A stretch of DNA of 64,000 bases from Fibrobacteria bacterium (lineage in GTDB: Bacteria > Fibrobacterota > Fibrobacteria > UBA5070), in the NCBI GenBank assembly GCA_020633825.1, contig JACKCV010000001.1:1-64000 (forward strand), given 5' to 3'. Every line of letters starts with the position of its first letter. Position 1 is the stretch's first letter. Below, piece after piece: positions 1-8,690 of the stretch. The notes under the pieces are model-generated. The model was not told the DNA's origin. It made no database searches and was given only the letters and a program-made list of their open reading frames with translations. A program made the position numbers and the translations under genes.

Positions 1-22
1 CCCTGTCAAGTCGTAGGCTTCC

Positions 23-640
23 ATGAGCGGGGTCCTATTCTCGTTCGAAGGCATCGACGGAGCGGGAAAGACCACCCAAGTCGCCTTGCTCTCCCAGGCG
101 CTGGAAGAACGTGGTCACCGCGTGGTGTGCCTGCGCGAACCGGGCGGGACCCCTCTGGGAGAAAAGATCCGAGGACTCCTCCTGGATCGCACCGAGGACC
201 CGCCCTCACCGGTCGCGGAACTCCTGCTGTTCGCCGCAGCCCGAGCGCAGATCGTCGCGACCCGGATCCGCCCCGAACTCGAAGCAGGATCCGTGGTCAT
301 CCTCGACCGGTTCACCGACGCGACCTTCGCCTACCAGGGCTACGGACGTGGATTGCCCCTCGACCAGATCCTGTCCCTGGAGGGGATCGCCTCGGGGATC
401 GAACCCCGACGCACCTGGTACCTCGATCTCGACTCCGAGGAATCGAACCGTCGCCGCACCCTTCGCGGTGAAGCTCCCGATCGCTTGGAGTCCGAAGGGG
501 ACACCTTCCGGGATCGCGTTCGCGCGGGATACCTGGAACGGGCGAGATCCCGGCCCGCCCGGTTCCATGTGGTGGACGCCTCCCAATCCGTCGCATCCAT
601 CGCCACCCGGATCCTCCAGGAAGCGCTCAGCCTGCTCTGA
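23..640 (+). CDS. tmk: Thymidylate kinase
   Basis: Phosphorylates dTMP to dTDP in the cytosol for DNA synthesis. The 205-residue length is normal for the family. The P-loop FEGIDGAGKTTQ lies at residues 8-19, the DR(F/Y) motif appears as ILDRFTDATFAYQG near residue 95, and the GGTPLGE segment that follows the base-binding region is intact. The ATG at 23 is used because the P-loop then sits at the usual distance from the N-terminus. No Shine-Dalgarno is obvious in the 22 bases before it, and the upstream gene lies outside the window. A 43-base gap separates it from the reductase downstream, so the two may be co-transcribed. Confidence 0.96.
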   Translation: MSGVLFSFEGIDGAGKTTQVALLSQALEERGHRVVCLREPGGTPLGEKIRGLLLDRTEDPPSPVAELLLFAAARAQIVATRIRPELEAGSVVILDRFTDATFAYQGYGRGLPLDQILSLEGIASGIEPRRTWYLDLDSEESNRRRTLRGEAPDRLESEGDTFRDRVRAGYLERARSRPARFHVVDASQSVASIATRILQEALSLL

Positions 641-683
641 TCCGGGGCCTCCTTCCGCGTTTTCGTTCCCCAGGAGACTCCCG

Positions 684-1409
684 ATGCGCCTCGCTTTGAT
701 CACCGGTGGTTCCCGCGGATTGGGTTCCGCCCTCTGCCACCAATACCTCCAAGACGGATGGACCGTCCTGGAGTTCTCCCGTTCGGCCCCGCATTCCTTC
801 TCGCGACCACTGGACCTTTCCGCACCGGAAACCGTGGCGACCACCGTGAAGGAATCCCAGGAAGGCCTTCCCCACGATGCCATCGAGGAGCTCGTGGCCA
901 TCCACAACGCAGGAGATGTTTCCCCCATCACCTCCGTGGCCCACTTGGACTCGGCCCGGGTGCTGGGTTCGCTCCACGCCAACCTCGCGGGTGGAATCCT
1001 GTTCCTCTCCACGGTCGTCGACCATTTCGCGGGCCTCCCGGGCTCCAAACGTCTGGCGAACATTTCCTCCGGCGCAGCCCTCAAGGGGTACGCGGGATGG
1101 TCCCTGTACTGTGCCTGCAAAGGTGGCATGGAGCAATTCGTTCGGTCCCTCGCCGCCGAGCAGAAGCATCGCCCCCATCCGTTCCTCGCGGTGAACATCG
1201 ATCCCGGCGTGATGGACACCTCCATGCAGGCAACCATCCGCGCGTCCTCCCCCAAAGACTTTCCGGATCTTCCCCGGTTCGTGGGACTGAAGGAGCAAGG
1301 GGCCCTCGCCGACCCCGCCCGTACCGCGCGCGCGGTGCGTCGCATCCTTTCCCTGGAATCCCTCTCCGGAGGTGAACGCCACGCCACCAAGGACCACCCC
1401 GTCGATTGA
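684..1409 (+). CDS. Short-chain dehydrogenase, benzil/sepiapterin reductase-like
   Basis: A 241-residue SDR oxidoreductase, probably NADPH dependent. The N-terminal Rossmann motif is TGGSRGLG (residues 8-15), the NAG motif is HNAG near residue 76, and the catalytic Ser and Y-x3-K appear as NISSG and YCACKGG. The NISSG...GWSLYCACKGGM block resembles YueD-type benzil reductase and sepiapterin reductase; the real substrate cannot be told from sequence. The ATG at 684 is chosen because CAGGAG (671-676) is a good ribosome binding site; longer readings upstream overlap tmk in another frame and do not look like protein. Confidence 0.88.
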   Translation: MRLALITGGSRGLGSALCHQYLQDGWTVLEFSRSAPHSFSRPLDLSAPETVATTVKESQEGLPHDAIEELVAIHNAGDVSPITSVAHLDSARVLGSLHANLAGGILFLSTVVDHFAGLPGSKRLANISSGAALKGYAGWSLYCACKGGMEQFVRSLAAEQKHRPHPFLAVNIDPGVMDTSMQATIRASSPKDFPDLPRFVGLKEQGALADPARTARAVRRILSLESLSGGERHATKDHPVD

Positions 1410-1490
1410 GGCTTGTTCGACCGTTCGAAGGCGGGCCATCCTCGCGTTCCGCCCCCACCGGATCCGTGCGTGATTTTCCATATCAGATCA

Positions 1491-1499
1491 TGCTATCCT
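1491..1499 (+). promoter_or_regulatory. Extended -10 element before the cNMP-binding gene
   Basis: TGCTATCCT reads as an extended -10 (TGn + TAnnnT) ending 9 bases before the ATG at 1509. The 13-mer TCATGCTATCCTT (1488-1500) recurs exactly at 2438-2450, before the rpoN transcription unit. A TGAWWTTC block starts 17 bases upstream of the 13-mer at both places (1471 and 2421). The geometry puts the transcript start at or next to the ATG. Confidence 0.5.
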
Positions 1500-1508
1500 T
1501 TGGGAACG

Positions 1509-2276
1509 ATGCCGGAACTCCACGAAGACCCGATTCCCCGCCACCCGTGGCTGGCTCAATTGGGTCAGGCGTATCCGGCACAAATCCAACGATTCCGCTA
1601 CCAGGACAGTGAAGAGGTCCTGCACGAAGGGGACATCGGAGACGCCATCTACTTCCTCGAGGAAGGATCCCTGGTGGTGGAGCAGTCGGTAGGAGATCGC
1701 GGAGCCCGCCACGTGCTCAAGATCCTCTCCAATCGCGATGGGGGGCAACACCTGATCCCCTTCGGCGAAATGAGCCATCTCCTGGGCGGGCGACGCTCGG
1801 CGACCATCCGGTCCAGTGGTGGGAGCATCGTGGTGCGACTCGATTCGACCACCTTCGAACCGATCTACCGCGATTTCCCCGACCTCGCACGAACCCTGAA
1901 CCTCAAACTGGTCGAGCGACTCAACGATTCCAATGCGCGCCTCAAGGAGCTCGCGATGCGCCTGGAGCCTCCCGTCGATCGCGTCTTCGCCGATTCCGCA
2001 CGGATCCTGGTCCATAAAGGGGAAGTTCCCGACGCTCTCTGGCAATGCGTGGCCGGCACCCTGCTTTCCGTCGACCACAACGGCGCCCGTCGCGACATCA
2101 ATCCCGACCCCGACGGTTTCTTCGACGCCGATTGTTTCTTCAAAGGCACTCCCTCGCCGCGCACCATCGAAGCCTCCCCTGGTTCCTTCCTGGTGCGTTG
2201 GGACGGCCGGGCGCCCAGCGAGGTGTTCCGCTTCCACCCCGAGCTCGCTCTGCGCCTGCTCCGCAACGAAGCCTGA
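1509..2276 (+). CDS. Cyclic nucleotide-binding domain protein
   Basis: A 255-residue soluble protein. Residues about 20-125 form a cNMP-binding (Crp-like effector) beta-roll, with the typical VLHEGDIGDAIYFLEEGSL strand-turn pattern and an FGEMSHLLGGRRSATIR phosphate-binding-cassette-like stretch. Residues about 150-250 look like a second, more degenerate roll (HKGEVPDALWQCVAGTLLSV). No helix-turn-helix is visible, so it is not a classical CRP regulator; it may be a stand-alone sensor or adaptor, ligand unknown. The ATG at 1509 follows the extended -10 by 9 bases and has no convincing Shine-Dalgarno; a TTG at 1413 would extend it into non-protein-like sequence. Confidence 0.8.
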   Translation: MPELHEDPIPRHPWLAQLGQAYPAQIQRFRYQDSEEVLHEGDIGDAIYFLEEGSLVVEQSVGDRGARHVLKILSNRDGGQHLIPFGEMSHLLGGRRSATIRSSGGSIVVRLDSTTFEPIYRDFPDLARTLNLKLVERLNDSNARLKELAMRLEPPVDRVFADSARILVHKGEVPDALWQCVAGTLLSVDHNGARRDINPDPDGFFDADCFFKGTPSPRTIEASPGSFLVRWDGRAPSEVFRFHPELALRLLRNEA

Positions 2277-2440
2277 TTCCCTCCCGAGGTCGGCACCCGA
2301 CCACCAGGAGGGAGGTTTCCCTCCTCCTCGACTCCGCCTGCCCGAGGCGATCCTCCCGGCGCCCCTCCGGAGAGGCAAGTCCGAAAACCTTTCCACGGAC
2401 TCACACCACGACGATTGGCATGAAATTCGGTGATGGTTCA

Positions 2441-2449
2441 TGCTATCCT
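2441..2449 (+). promoter_or_regulatory. Extended -10 element before the rpoN transcription unit
   Basis: TGCTATCCT, an exact copy of the element at 1491, sits 10 bases before the ATG of the small ORF at 2460. The surrounding 13-mer is identical and the -35-like TGAAATTC at 2421-2428 has the same spacing as TGATTTTC at 1471-1478. This suggests the cNMP-binding gene and rpoN are controlled by the same holoenzyme. Confidence 0.5.
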
Positions 2450-2459
2450 TAGTCACGGA

Positions 2460-2621
2460 ATGATGGAACCCATCGAAGCCCAGATCTCGAGCCGCCCAGG
2501 GTATGCCAACCGCGACGTCCTATTCGGGATGCTCGGGTTCGCTTCCCCTGTCCTGACGGCACTTTCAGCCGATGGGCTCCAAGCGGAGGTCGCTTTGCAT
2601 CCCATGAGGAACGCGTCGTGA
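2460..2621 (+). CDS. Small ORF translationally coupled to rpoN
   Basis: A 53-codon ORF of unknown function, beginning MMEPIEAQISSRPGYANR. I do not recognise a family. It begins 10 bases after a promoter-like element identical to the one preceding the cNMP gene, in the same near-leaderless arrangement, and its TGA (2619-2621) overlaps the GTG start of rpoN (2618-2620). Third codon positions are mostly G or C, as in neighbouring genes. It may be a real small protein or a leader peptide that tunes rpoN translation; it could also be chance reading of the 5' leader. Confidence 0.35.
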   Translation: MMEPIEAQISSRPGYANRDVLFGMLGFASPVLTALSADGLQAEVALHPMRNAS

Positions 2622-4090
2622 ATCTCGGTATGGGCATGTCCATGGACATGCGGATGGAGCAGAAGCTCTCTCCGCAGATGATCCAATCCCTCAAGCTCCT
2701 TCAGGTTTCGGCCCTGGAGCTCGAGATGATGATCAAGCAGGAAATGGAGATCAATCCGGTCCTCGAACTCGATGACGGGACCGAGATGGAGACGCTCGAC
2801 GAGTCGGAGGAGCGCGCCGAAGAGAAGGTGGAGGAACCCTCCACCGAGGATGCCGAAACTCCTGAACCAGAATGGGAGGAGAAGACCACCTCCTCCGAGG
2901 AAGGTCGCGACGAGATCGACTGGGAATCCTACTTCGACGATGGCTTCGATCTGGGAAGCCGGATGAGCGAGGAGAAGTCCGATCCCGACGAGCACCTGGA
3001 AAAGGTTCCCGTGCACCTCAAGAGCATGGAAGAGACCTTGCTGGACCAGGTCGACGAAAAGCATTTCGACCCCGCCCTCAAACCGATCGTCCTCTATCTC
3101 GTCGGCAACCTCGACGAAAACGGATTCCTCGACATCACCCGCGAAGAAGTGATGCAGAAACTCGGGATCGACGAGTCGACCTGGGAAGAAGCCCTGGCCG
3201 TGCTGCAACGGCTCGACCCCCCGGGAATCGGAGCACGCGATCTGCGCGAATGCCTTCTGGTGCAACTCTCCCGCATGGGCAAGCGAGACAGCCTGTCCTG
3301 GAACATCATCCACGACTGTTTCGGATTGCTCCAGAAACTCAAGATTCCCACCATCGCGCGCCGCCTCGATTCGACACCCGAAGAAGTGCAGGCCGCCATC
3401 AAGGAAATCGGAACTCTCGAACCCCGCCCAGGTCGCCAGCTTTCCTCGCCCCAGTCGCCGACGGTCGTTCCGGACCTGGTCGTGGAGCGAGCCGCCGACG
3501 GCAACTGGATCGTGATGTTCAACGACCGGACCGTCCCCTCCCTGCGGATCAGCCGCAGCTACCAGGACATGATGCGACGAGGGAGCCGCGCCAGCGCCGA
3601 CGAAAAGAAGTTCGTCCGCGACAAGCTCAACTCGGCGGCCTGGCTCCTGCGATCCATCGACCAGCGCAAGGGGACCATGCTCAAGGTCATGTACGCGCTC
3701 CTGGAAGCACAGGCCGAGTTCTTCGAGGAAGGTCCCGGGCACCTCAAGCCCCTGGTCCTCCAGGACATCGCCGACAAGGTGAAGATGCACATCTCCACCG
3801 TTTCCCGCGTGACCAACGAGAAGTACGTCCAGACCCCTCACGGAGTCTTCGAGCTCAAGTCGTTCTTTTCCGCATCCGTCACCCAGGAAGATGGAACGGA
3901 GATCAGTTCCGTCGAGGCACGCGAGGCGATCAAGCGCCTCATCGAGACCGAGAGCGCCGAAGACCCCTTGTCCGACCAGAAGATCGTCGAGGAGTTGAAG
4001 AAAAACGGTTTGGACGTCGCGAGGCGGACGGTGGCGAAGTACCGGGATTTGATGGGCATCCTGCCCGCCCGCATGCGCCGCAAATTCTGA
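2618..4090 (+). CDS. rpoN: RNA polymerase sigma-54 factor
   Basis: A 490-residue sigma-54. Region I (about residues 5-50) is the Gln/Leu-rich activator-responsive segment (QKLSPQMIQSLKLLQ). Residues about 50-125 are a very acidic region II, the core-binding region follows, and the C-terminal HTH is followed by the RpoN box ARRTVAKYR near residue 472. It recognises -24/-12 promoters and needs AAA+ enhancer-binding activators. The GTG at 2618 is supported by GAGGA (2606-2610) and by the complete region I. No lptB or hpf gene adjoins it, unlike the common proteobacterial arrangement. Confidence 0.96.
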   Translation: MNLGMGMSMDMRMEQKLSPQMIQSLKLLQVSALELEMMIKQEMEINPVLELDDGTEMETLDESEERAEEKVEEPSTEDAETPEPEWEEKTTSSEEGRDEIDWESYFDDGFDLGSRMSEEKSDPDEHLEKVPVHLKSMEETLLDQVDEKHFDPALKPIVLYLVGNLDENGFLDITREEVMQKLGIDESTWEEALAVLQRLDPPGIGARDLRECLLVQLSRMGKRDSLSWNIIHDCFGLLQKLKIPTIARRLDSTPEEVQAAIKEIGTLEPRPGRQLSSPQSPTVVPDLVVERAADGNWIVMFNDRTVPSLRISRSYQDMMRRGSRASADEKKFVRDKLNSAAWLLRSIDQRKGTMLKVMYALLEAQAEFFEEGPGHLKPLVLQDIADKVKMHISTVSRVTNEKYVQTPHGVFELKSFFSASVTQEDGTEISSVEAREAIKRLIETESAEDPLSDQKIVEELKKNGLDVARRTVAKYRDLMGILPARMRRKF

Positions 4091-4191
4091 GGTTTGGGCG
4101 CCTCGAGGCGCATTCTTGCTTCCTCCCCCACTCGACGTACCTACGCGTACGCCTTCGGGGGTCGGGGCGCGGCGACTGCATCCTCGATCCA

Positions 4192-4216
4192 TCCCAAACC
4201 TTTTCTGGGTTTGGGA
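4192..4216. terminator. Hairpin between convergent rpoN and lpxK
   Basis: TCCCAAACC (4192-4200) pairs perfectly with GGTTTGGGA (4208-4216) around a 7-base loop. A second short palindrome, GCGCC-TCGA-GGCGC (4098-4111), lies just after the rpoN stop. Neither is followed by a clear T-run, so termination is inferred from position between convergent genes. The rest of 4217-4332 is extremely G-rich on the + strand, with no other feature seen. Confidence 0.4.
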
Positions 4217-4332
4217 CGGGGTTGCCCCAAGGCGGCCCCGTGGGGGGCCTGTTGGGGGGGGAATCTCGCTGGATGAGCGAGGGGCGTGGGGGGAACTCGA
4301 CGGAGGAGCGGAGGGGGAGAACGCGCGGGGGG

Positions 4333-5169
4333 TCAGGGAGGGGGCGGGGGAAGTTGGGACAGGAGGTGGTCGATGCGGGCGGCGAGGGGCGGGGTGACTT
4401 CGAGGGTTCTTCGGAGGATCTGGGAGGGGAGTTGGAGTTTGGGGACTTCTCCGCGGGCTTGATCCTTGGCGGTGAGGAGCCATGTGGCATGGGGAAAGAG
4501 GGATTCGAGGCGGCGGATGCGGGCGATCGGGAAGGGCTTGTGGTCTCGCAGGAAAAGGGTTCCCACGGGGTGGATGCCTTGGAGAGAGAGGTCGTGGAGA
4601 ATTCGGGCGGGTTGGGAGACGCTGCAGGCGAGAAGGTACGGGTCGCTTGCCGGGGAGTGCTGGACGGGAAATGTCCAGTTCCAGCCTTCTCCTTCCTTCA
4701 AGTGGAGATCCACAGACCGGGCGGGCTCCACCTGTCGGAAGGGTCCGAAGGGGTGGAGGTCCTCCAAATCGACCTTGGATTCGCCCAGGAGAATGCCCGG
4801 ACAGGAATCCAACGCGGGATCCTGGAATCCTCCGTCGGCGACCGCCCGGGTAAACCCGGCGGTTCGGGCGAGGGTCCAAGCCTGGAGGAAATCCTGGTGG
4901 GAGAAGACCCTTCCCGGATGGAGGCTCTGGAGCAAATGGTCCTCGTCTCCGGTCGGATGGACCAGGATGGCCAGATCGCCATACGTGGCGGCGATCCAGG
5001 ACACCCAATCCGTCTTGCCGGATCCGCCCGATCGAAGGGCCCCCACCACCAGCACGGAAGGAACCGTTCGTGGTTTCCTTCGAAACCGCCATCCCCGGTG
5101 GAGGCCGGAAAGAATCTGCCAGATCCTCCCCGTCCCTTGGCGTATCGGTCGAGGAATGGGAGAATGCAT
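4333..5169 (-). CDS. lpxK: Tetraacyldisaccharide 4'-kinase, divergent and short
   Basis: Likely phosphorylates the lipid A disaccharide at the inner membrane. The P-loop is GALRSGGSGKTDW near residue 47, in place of the usual VGGTGKTP. The C-terminal half has the FLRDHKPFPIARI and TWLLTAKDQARG stretches that match the LpxK DHHxF and TTEKDA regions. At 278 residues it is shorter than typical LpxK (roughly 320-350) and ends in a proline run. The ATG at 5169 is the most downstream methionine, as the rest of the protein contains none. Its start overlaps the divergent DUF2225 start inside the palindrome CATGATCATG. Confidence 0.75.
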   Translation of the reverse strand: MHSPIPRPIRQGTGRIWQILSGLHRGWRFRRKPRTVPSVLVVGALRSGGSGKTDWVSWIAATYGDLAILVHPTGDEDHLLQSLHPGRVFSHQDFLQAWTLARTAGFTRAVADGGFQDPALDSCPGILLGESKVDLEDLHPFGPFRQVEPARSVDLHLKEGEGWNWTFPVQHSPASDPYLLACSVSQPARILHDLSLQGIHPVGTLFLRDHKPFPIARIRRLESLFPHATWLLTAKDQARGEVPKLQLPSQILRRTLEVTPPLAARIDHLLSQLPPPPP

Positions 5170-6178
5170 GATCATGGCCATCATCGATGAAGTAGGAGTC
5201 CGGCGGCGCTTGCGCGTCATGTTGGGAAGCGATCCCCTGGTCGAAGAGTACATCGTTCGGTACGGCTACAGAATCGATGTGCAGAAGATCCAGATTCTCC
5301 GTGCCGAGCAGGAGAAACCCAAACCCGAGCCTGTGGTGGAGGTCGGACCGGAGGAAACCGCGGCCGACGACCCGGTCTTCGCGATCTACCTCAAGTGCCC
5401 GTCCTGCTACCAGACCAACATCATCAGCCACGATCTGAAGTCCAAGAGTCTCCAGGTCCTCGTCGACCGATTCGGCATGCCCCACTATCGCAAGGCTGGC
5501 AGGTTCCAACAGATCGACTTCAACCTGCTGTCCGTCACCGTTTGCCCGCAATGCCTTTTCGCCTCGCCGGACAAACGCGATTTCATCGCCCGAGATCCCG
5601 CCCGAGCCAAGGAATTGCCCGCCCGCCTCCACCAGGGGGAATTGGCCGCGATCCTCGCCGCCGCCGACGAACGGGCCGCCTATCTCTCCTCGGAAGGCAT
5701 CGACGTCCAGCGCGACCTCGTCATCCGGGACCGCACTCCGAGATCGGCCATCGCCGCCTATGAATTGGCGATCATGCGCTCGGCGATCGAGTTTTCCCGC
5801 AATGTCCCCTTTTCCGCCTTCAAGCTTGGTGGCTATGCCCTCAAGCAAGCCACCATCGCCTGGACCCACGAAATCGACCCCACTCCGTGGTACAAGAAAG
5901 CCATGGAGCATTACCTCCTCTGCTTCGAACGTTCCAACGCTCCGGGCTTCCAGTATGATGGACAGATTCTCTACCTGATCATCGCCCTGTCGTTGCGGTT
6001 GAACAAAATCGATGTCGGTGGTACCTACGTCGGGGTTCTCGAGAGGACGAAGGTACGGGTGGAATCGGCCAACATCGATGCCCAGGTTCTCCAAACCTTC
6101 GATCGGTGGTACGGAATGGCCCGTGAATTGTGGGCGGATCGGGAAAACCCGGACCTGTTCCAACTTCCCCGCCCCTGA
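5168..6178 (+). CDS. DUF2225 family protein
   Basis: A 336-residue cytosolic protein that matches the DUF2225 pattern: a zinc-type KCPSC (Cys77, Cys80) and a later CPQC form a ribbon, followed by an all-alpha region resembling TPR helices (AYELAIMRSAIEF... and HYLLCFERSNA...). Function of the family is unknown. GGGAG at 5158-5162 sits just before ATG 5168; ATG 5174 is an alternative. The first codon overlaps the start of lpxK on the other strand, so each gene's promoter must lie within the other's coding sequence. Confidence 0.75.
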   Translation: MIMAIIDEVGVRRRLRVMLGSDPLVEEYIVRYGYRIDVQKIQILRAEQEKPKPEPVVEVGPEETAADDPVFAIYLKCPSCYQTNIISHDLKSKSLQVLVDRFGMPHYRKAGRFQQIDFNLLSVTVCPQCLFASPDKRDFIARDPARAKELPARLHQGELAAILAAADERAAYLSSEGIDVQRDLVIRDRTPRSAIAAYELAIMRSAIEFSRNVPFSAFKLGGYALKQATIAWTHEIDPTPWYKKAMEHYLLCFERSNAPGFQYDGQILYLIIALSLRLNKIDVGGTYVGVLERTKVRVESANIDAQVLQTFDRWYGMARELWADRENPDLFQLPRP

Positions 6179-6229
6179 ATTCCTTCGCACCATCGCCTCG
6201 GGTGCGTCAACGGAATCTCTCCAAGCACG

Positions 6230-6235
6230 TATCTT
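6230..6235 (+). promoter_or_regulatory. -10-like TATCTT before the propeller gene
   Basis: TATCTT ends 7 bases before the ATG at 6243. No Shine-Dalgarno is present, so a leaderless transcript is likely. Confidence 0.4.
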
Positions 6236-6242
6236 GCCGGAC

Positions 6243-8495
6243 ATGAAATCCTCCCTTCTTGCTGGCTTCCTCGCCCTGTCCGTGACCACATTCGCCGAAG
6301 AATGGCGATACTGGACCTGGACGGGTGATGCGCGGATGGGTGCCATCACCGGATCGTCCGCATGGTTTGCCACTTCGGGAGGAGCTTTCGAGTGGGATCT
6401 GGAGAAGGGCACCTCGCAGCTGTATCAGCTGGATAAGGGACTCGAATCCACGGACCTGGTTTCCATCGCCACCCAGTCGGATGGGTCGGTCTGGACCGTT
6501 TCGAGGGATGGTCATCTGGCCGTCAAGAGATCCAACCGATCCTTCTGGGAACCACGTGGAACCTATTCCGCACCACCTTCTCCGTGGCGGTTCAATCAGC
6601 GAGCCATGGTGATCCATCCCGGTCCCACCTCGGACAAGGACATCCTGGTGATGGGTGGTCCCCAAGGGCTGACTTTTTTCCCCACCTACGGGTCCTATGC
6701 CCTGGACTGGACGGATCAATTCGGCCCCATGGGAAAGCGTGAGGTTCGCTCCTTGTCGCTTCATGGCGACACCCTCTGGGTCGGGCTGATGGGGGCCATG
6801 ATGCGGATCATTCCCCCATGGGACTCGCTGGGGAACAACCAGGCCTTCATTTCCGACTCCCGCCGCTGGACCACCCTGATCCAACGTGCCGACACTCTTC
6901 CCTGCGATGCCATGATGCCAACTCCCCAGGGTATGAATTGGGACACCCTCTTCACATGGGCCTCCGCGACGGTTCTCCTGAACAAATCAGGGCTGTTTTG
7001 GAACGGAAACCTGGTGTTCCAAACAACCACCCCAGGCCGGTTTCCCGATGGAGCCCTGTACCCGACCCATGCTGTAGACCTTGGGGATGCCCTCCTGCTT
7101 TCCTCAGGCAACAACAACGACATCACCAAAGGCCCCATGGTGCTGTTTAAAAATGGAACAGCCGTGTATCCCCCGCTTCCCGGGAATGCATTTCCGACCT
7201 CGAATCCCTCTCGGGTCTTGCTGGATGGCAGCAAGGTGATTGCTTGGAGCAACAAAGAGGTCGTTCAATGGGAACGAACACGGGCGGGCTGGTACTCCCC
7301 TTGGGACTCCCTCTTCGAAAATCGCGTCCTGGTCGTGGGTGGATCTGGTCCCAACAGCTACAACACGGCCGATGATGCCAAGCCCAACAACTTCAAAAAG
7401 GATTCCCGGGGGCACCTCTGGGTGGGGGTCTGGGGCCAAGGCCTGTGGGGAGCATTCCCTCTGGGAGATGGCACTCGGTACCGATGGTCCCAGTGGGACG
7501 GCTCCAACTCCTGCCTCACCGGAGCCTCGGGGGGCAAGGATTTCGTGGCCGTCAACGCCCTTCGAACCGATGATTCGACCGCTTGGGGAATCGTGTATCG
7601 CACCGATGGGTCGGACAGCTCCCTCCTGTTCCAATCGCCCTCCCACCGAGGGGGGGACGTGAAATGTTGGACCTTCCAAACCTCCCCGACCGTGTATCAC
7701 AACGATCTCCTCCTGCAGCCCGACAAGATTTGGATCGCCTCGCGCTCTTCCCTTCGCGCCGTGGAGCGTCCGCGAACGGGCCAATCGAGACTGAACGAGA
7801 TCTTCCGCAAGGGTGGCGATTTCTACCGTCTGGCCGCCCTGGATCGAGGGGACGCATCCTTGGTGATCGCCATGACGCCCAGCGAACTCATCGCCTTCGA
7901 CGCGCAAACCAGGACGGATGCCATTCTCGCTTCGTCGTTGCAGCAACACCAACCCCTGACAGGACGTCAGATCTGGACCGACATGGCCATCGATGGCCTC
8001 GGCCAGATCTGGGCCTCCGGAAGCGAGGGCATCGACATCATCCGCCTCGCGTGGGAAGACTCCACTTGGGCGTTCCGGAAAGTCCGTGAAGTCACAACCC
8101 ACGACGGCTTGCTGTCCAACAGCATCTACAGCATGGATGTGGACCCCGAAACAGGGATCGCCGTCATGGCGACCACCGCTGGACTCGCCCACTGGACATC
8201 GCCGTACCGTTCAACGCCCGATCGATTGGAAACCAAAAAAGCTCGCGTCTGGCCAAACCCCCTTCGCACAAGGTCTAATCGGGAACTCGTCGTGGATGGA
8301 GCCACCCGTTCCTCGCACTTCTACCTCCATGCCGCCGACGGATCGCTGGTGTTGCACCTTCCCCCGGAGGCGCAAGCAGGGGGCTATTTCCGGTGGACAG
8401 TCCCTTCGACGTCCTCTTTGCGTCCCGGGGTGTATCGATGGACCTTGAAAGATGGAAGCACCAAAGTGGGAGGCCCTCTCCTCATCGCGGAATGA
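6243..8495 (+). CDS. Secreted beta-propeller protein with sorting-tail-like C-terminus
   Basis: A 750-residue exported protein. The signal peptide is residues 1-18 (MKSSLLAGFLALSVTTFA). The body has repeated tryptophan-rich blade motifs such as GSVWTVSRDGHLAVK, HLWVGVWGQGLWG and QIWASGSEGIDIIRL, typical of two-component-regulator-type propellers (Reg_prop). The last 80 residues (VWPNPLRTRS... RPGVYRWTLKDG) look like the beta-sandwich tail of type IX secretion substrates or FlgD-like domains. This would place it outside the cell or on the surface; the type IX assignment is inference, as no secretion gene is in the window. The ATG at 6243 is set by the signal peptide and the -10 element. Confidence 0.72.
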   Translation: MKSSLLAGFLALSVTTFAEEWRYWTWTGDARMGAITGSSAWFATSGGAFEWDLEKGTSQLYQLDKGLESTDLVSIATQSDGSVWTVSRDGHLAVKRSNRSFWEPRGTYSAPPSPWRFNQRAMVIHPGPTSDKDILVMGGPQGLTFFPTYGSYALDWTDQFGPMGKREVRSLSLHGDTLWVGLMGAMMRIIPPWDSLGNNQAFISDSRRWTTLIQRADTLPCDAMMPTPQGMNWDTLFTWASATVLLNKSGLFWNGNLVFQTTTPGRFPDGALYPTHAVDLGDALLLSSGNNNDITKGPMVLFKNGTAVYPPLPGNAFPTSNPSRVLLDGSKVIAWSNKEVVQWERTRAGWYSPWDSLFENRVLVVGGSGPNSYNTADDAKPNNFKKDSRGHLWVGVWGQGLWGAFPLGDGTRYRWSQWDGSNSCLTGASGGKDFVAVNALRTDDSTAWGIVYRTDGSDSSLLFQSPSHRGGDVKCWTFQTSPTVYHNDLLLQPDKIWIASRSSLRAVERPRTGQSRLNEIFRKGGDFYRLAALDRGDASLVIAMTPSELIAFDAQTRTDAILASSLQQHQPLTGRQIWTDMAIDGLGQIWASGSEGIDIIRLAWEDSTWAFRKVREVTTHDGLLSNSIYSMDVDPETGIAVMATTAGLAHWTSPYRSTPDRLETKKARVWPNPLRTRSNRELVVDGATRSSHFYLHAADGSLVLHLPPEAQAGGYFRWTVPSTSSLRPGVYRWTLKDGSTKVGGPLLIAE

Positions 8496-8690
8496 ATCAG
8501 AACCCGCAGAGCCTCTCGCCCCGAATCGACCTTCGAATCCTGCGACATTGCGAAGCGGCGCGAACGCTTGAGGATCCCACGGAGGTGACCCATGGCCTCT
8601 GGGTTCCACATGAGCCTCTTTGGGAAGGGATTCGGCGCCGATCCAAACCATCCCGTCTCCTCCAGACCAACCACCTTGCGGGAAGTGCCC

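Noticed and set aside
4217..4332. Very G-rich + strand tract between rpoN and lpxK
   Set aside because: Could form quadruplex-like structures, but the tracts are irregular and the lpxK coding region beside it is similarly biased; no specific element can be supported.
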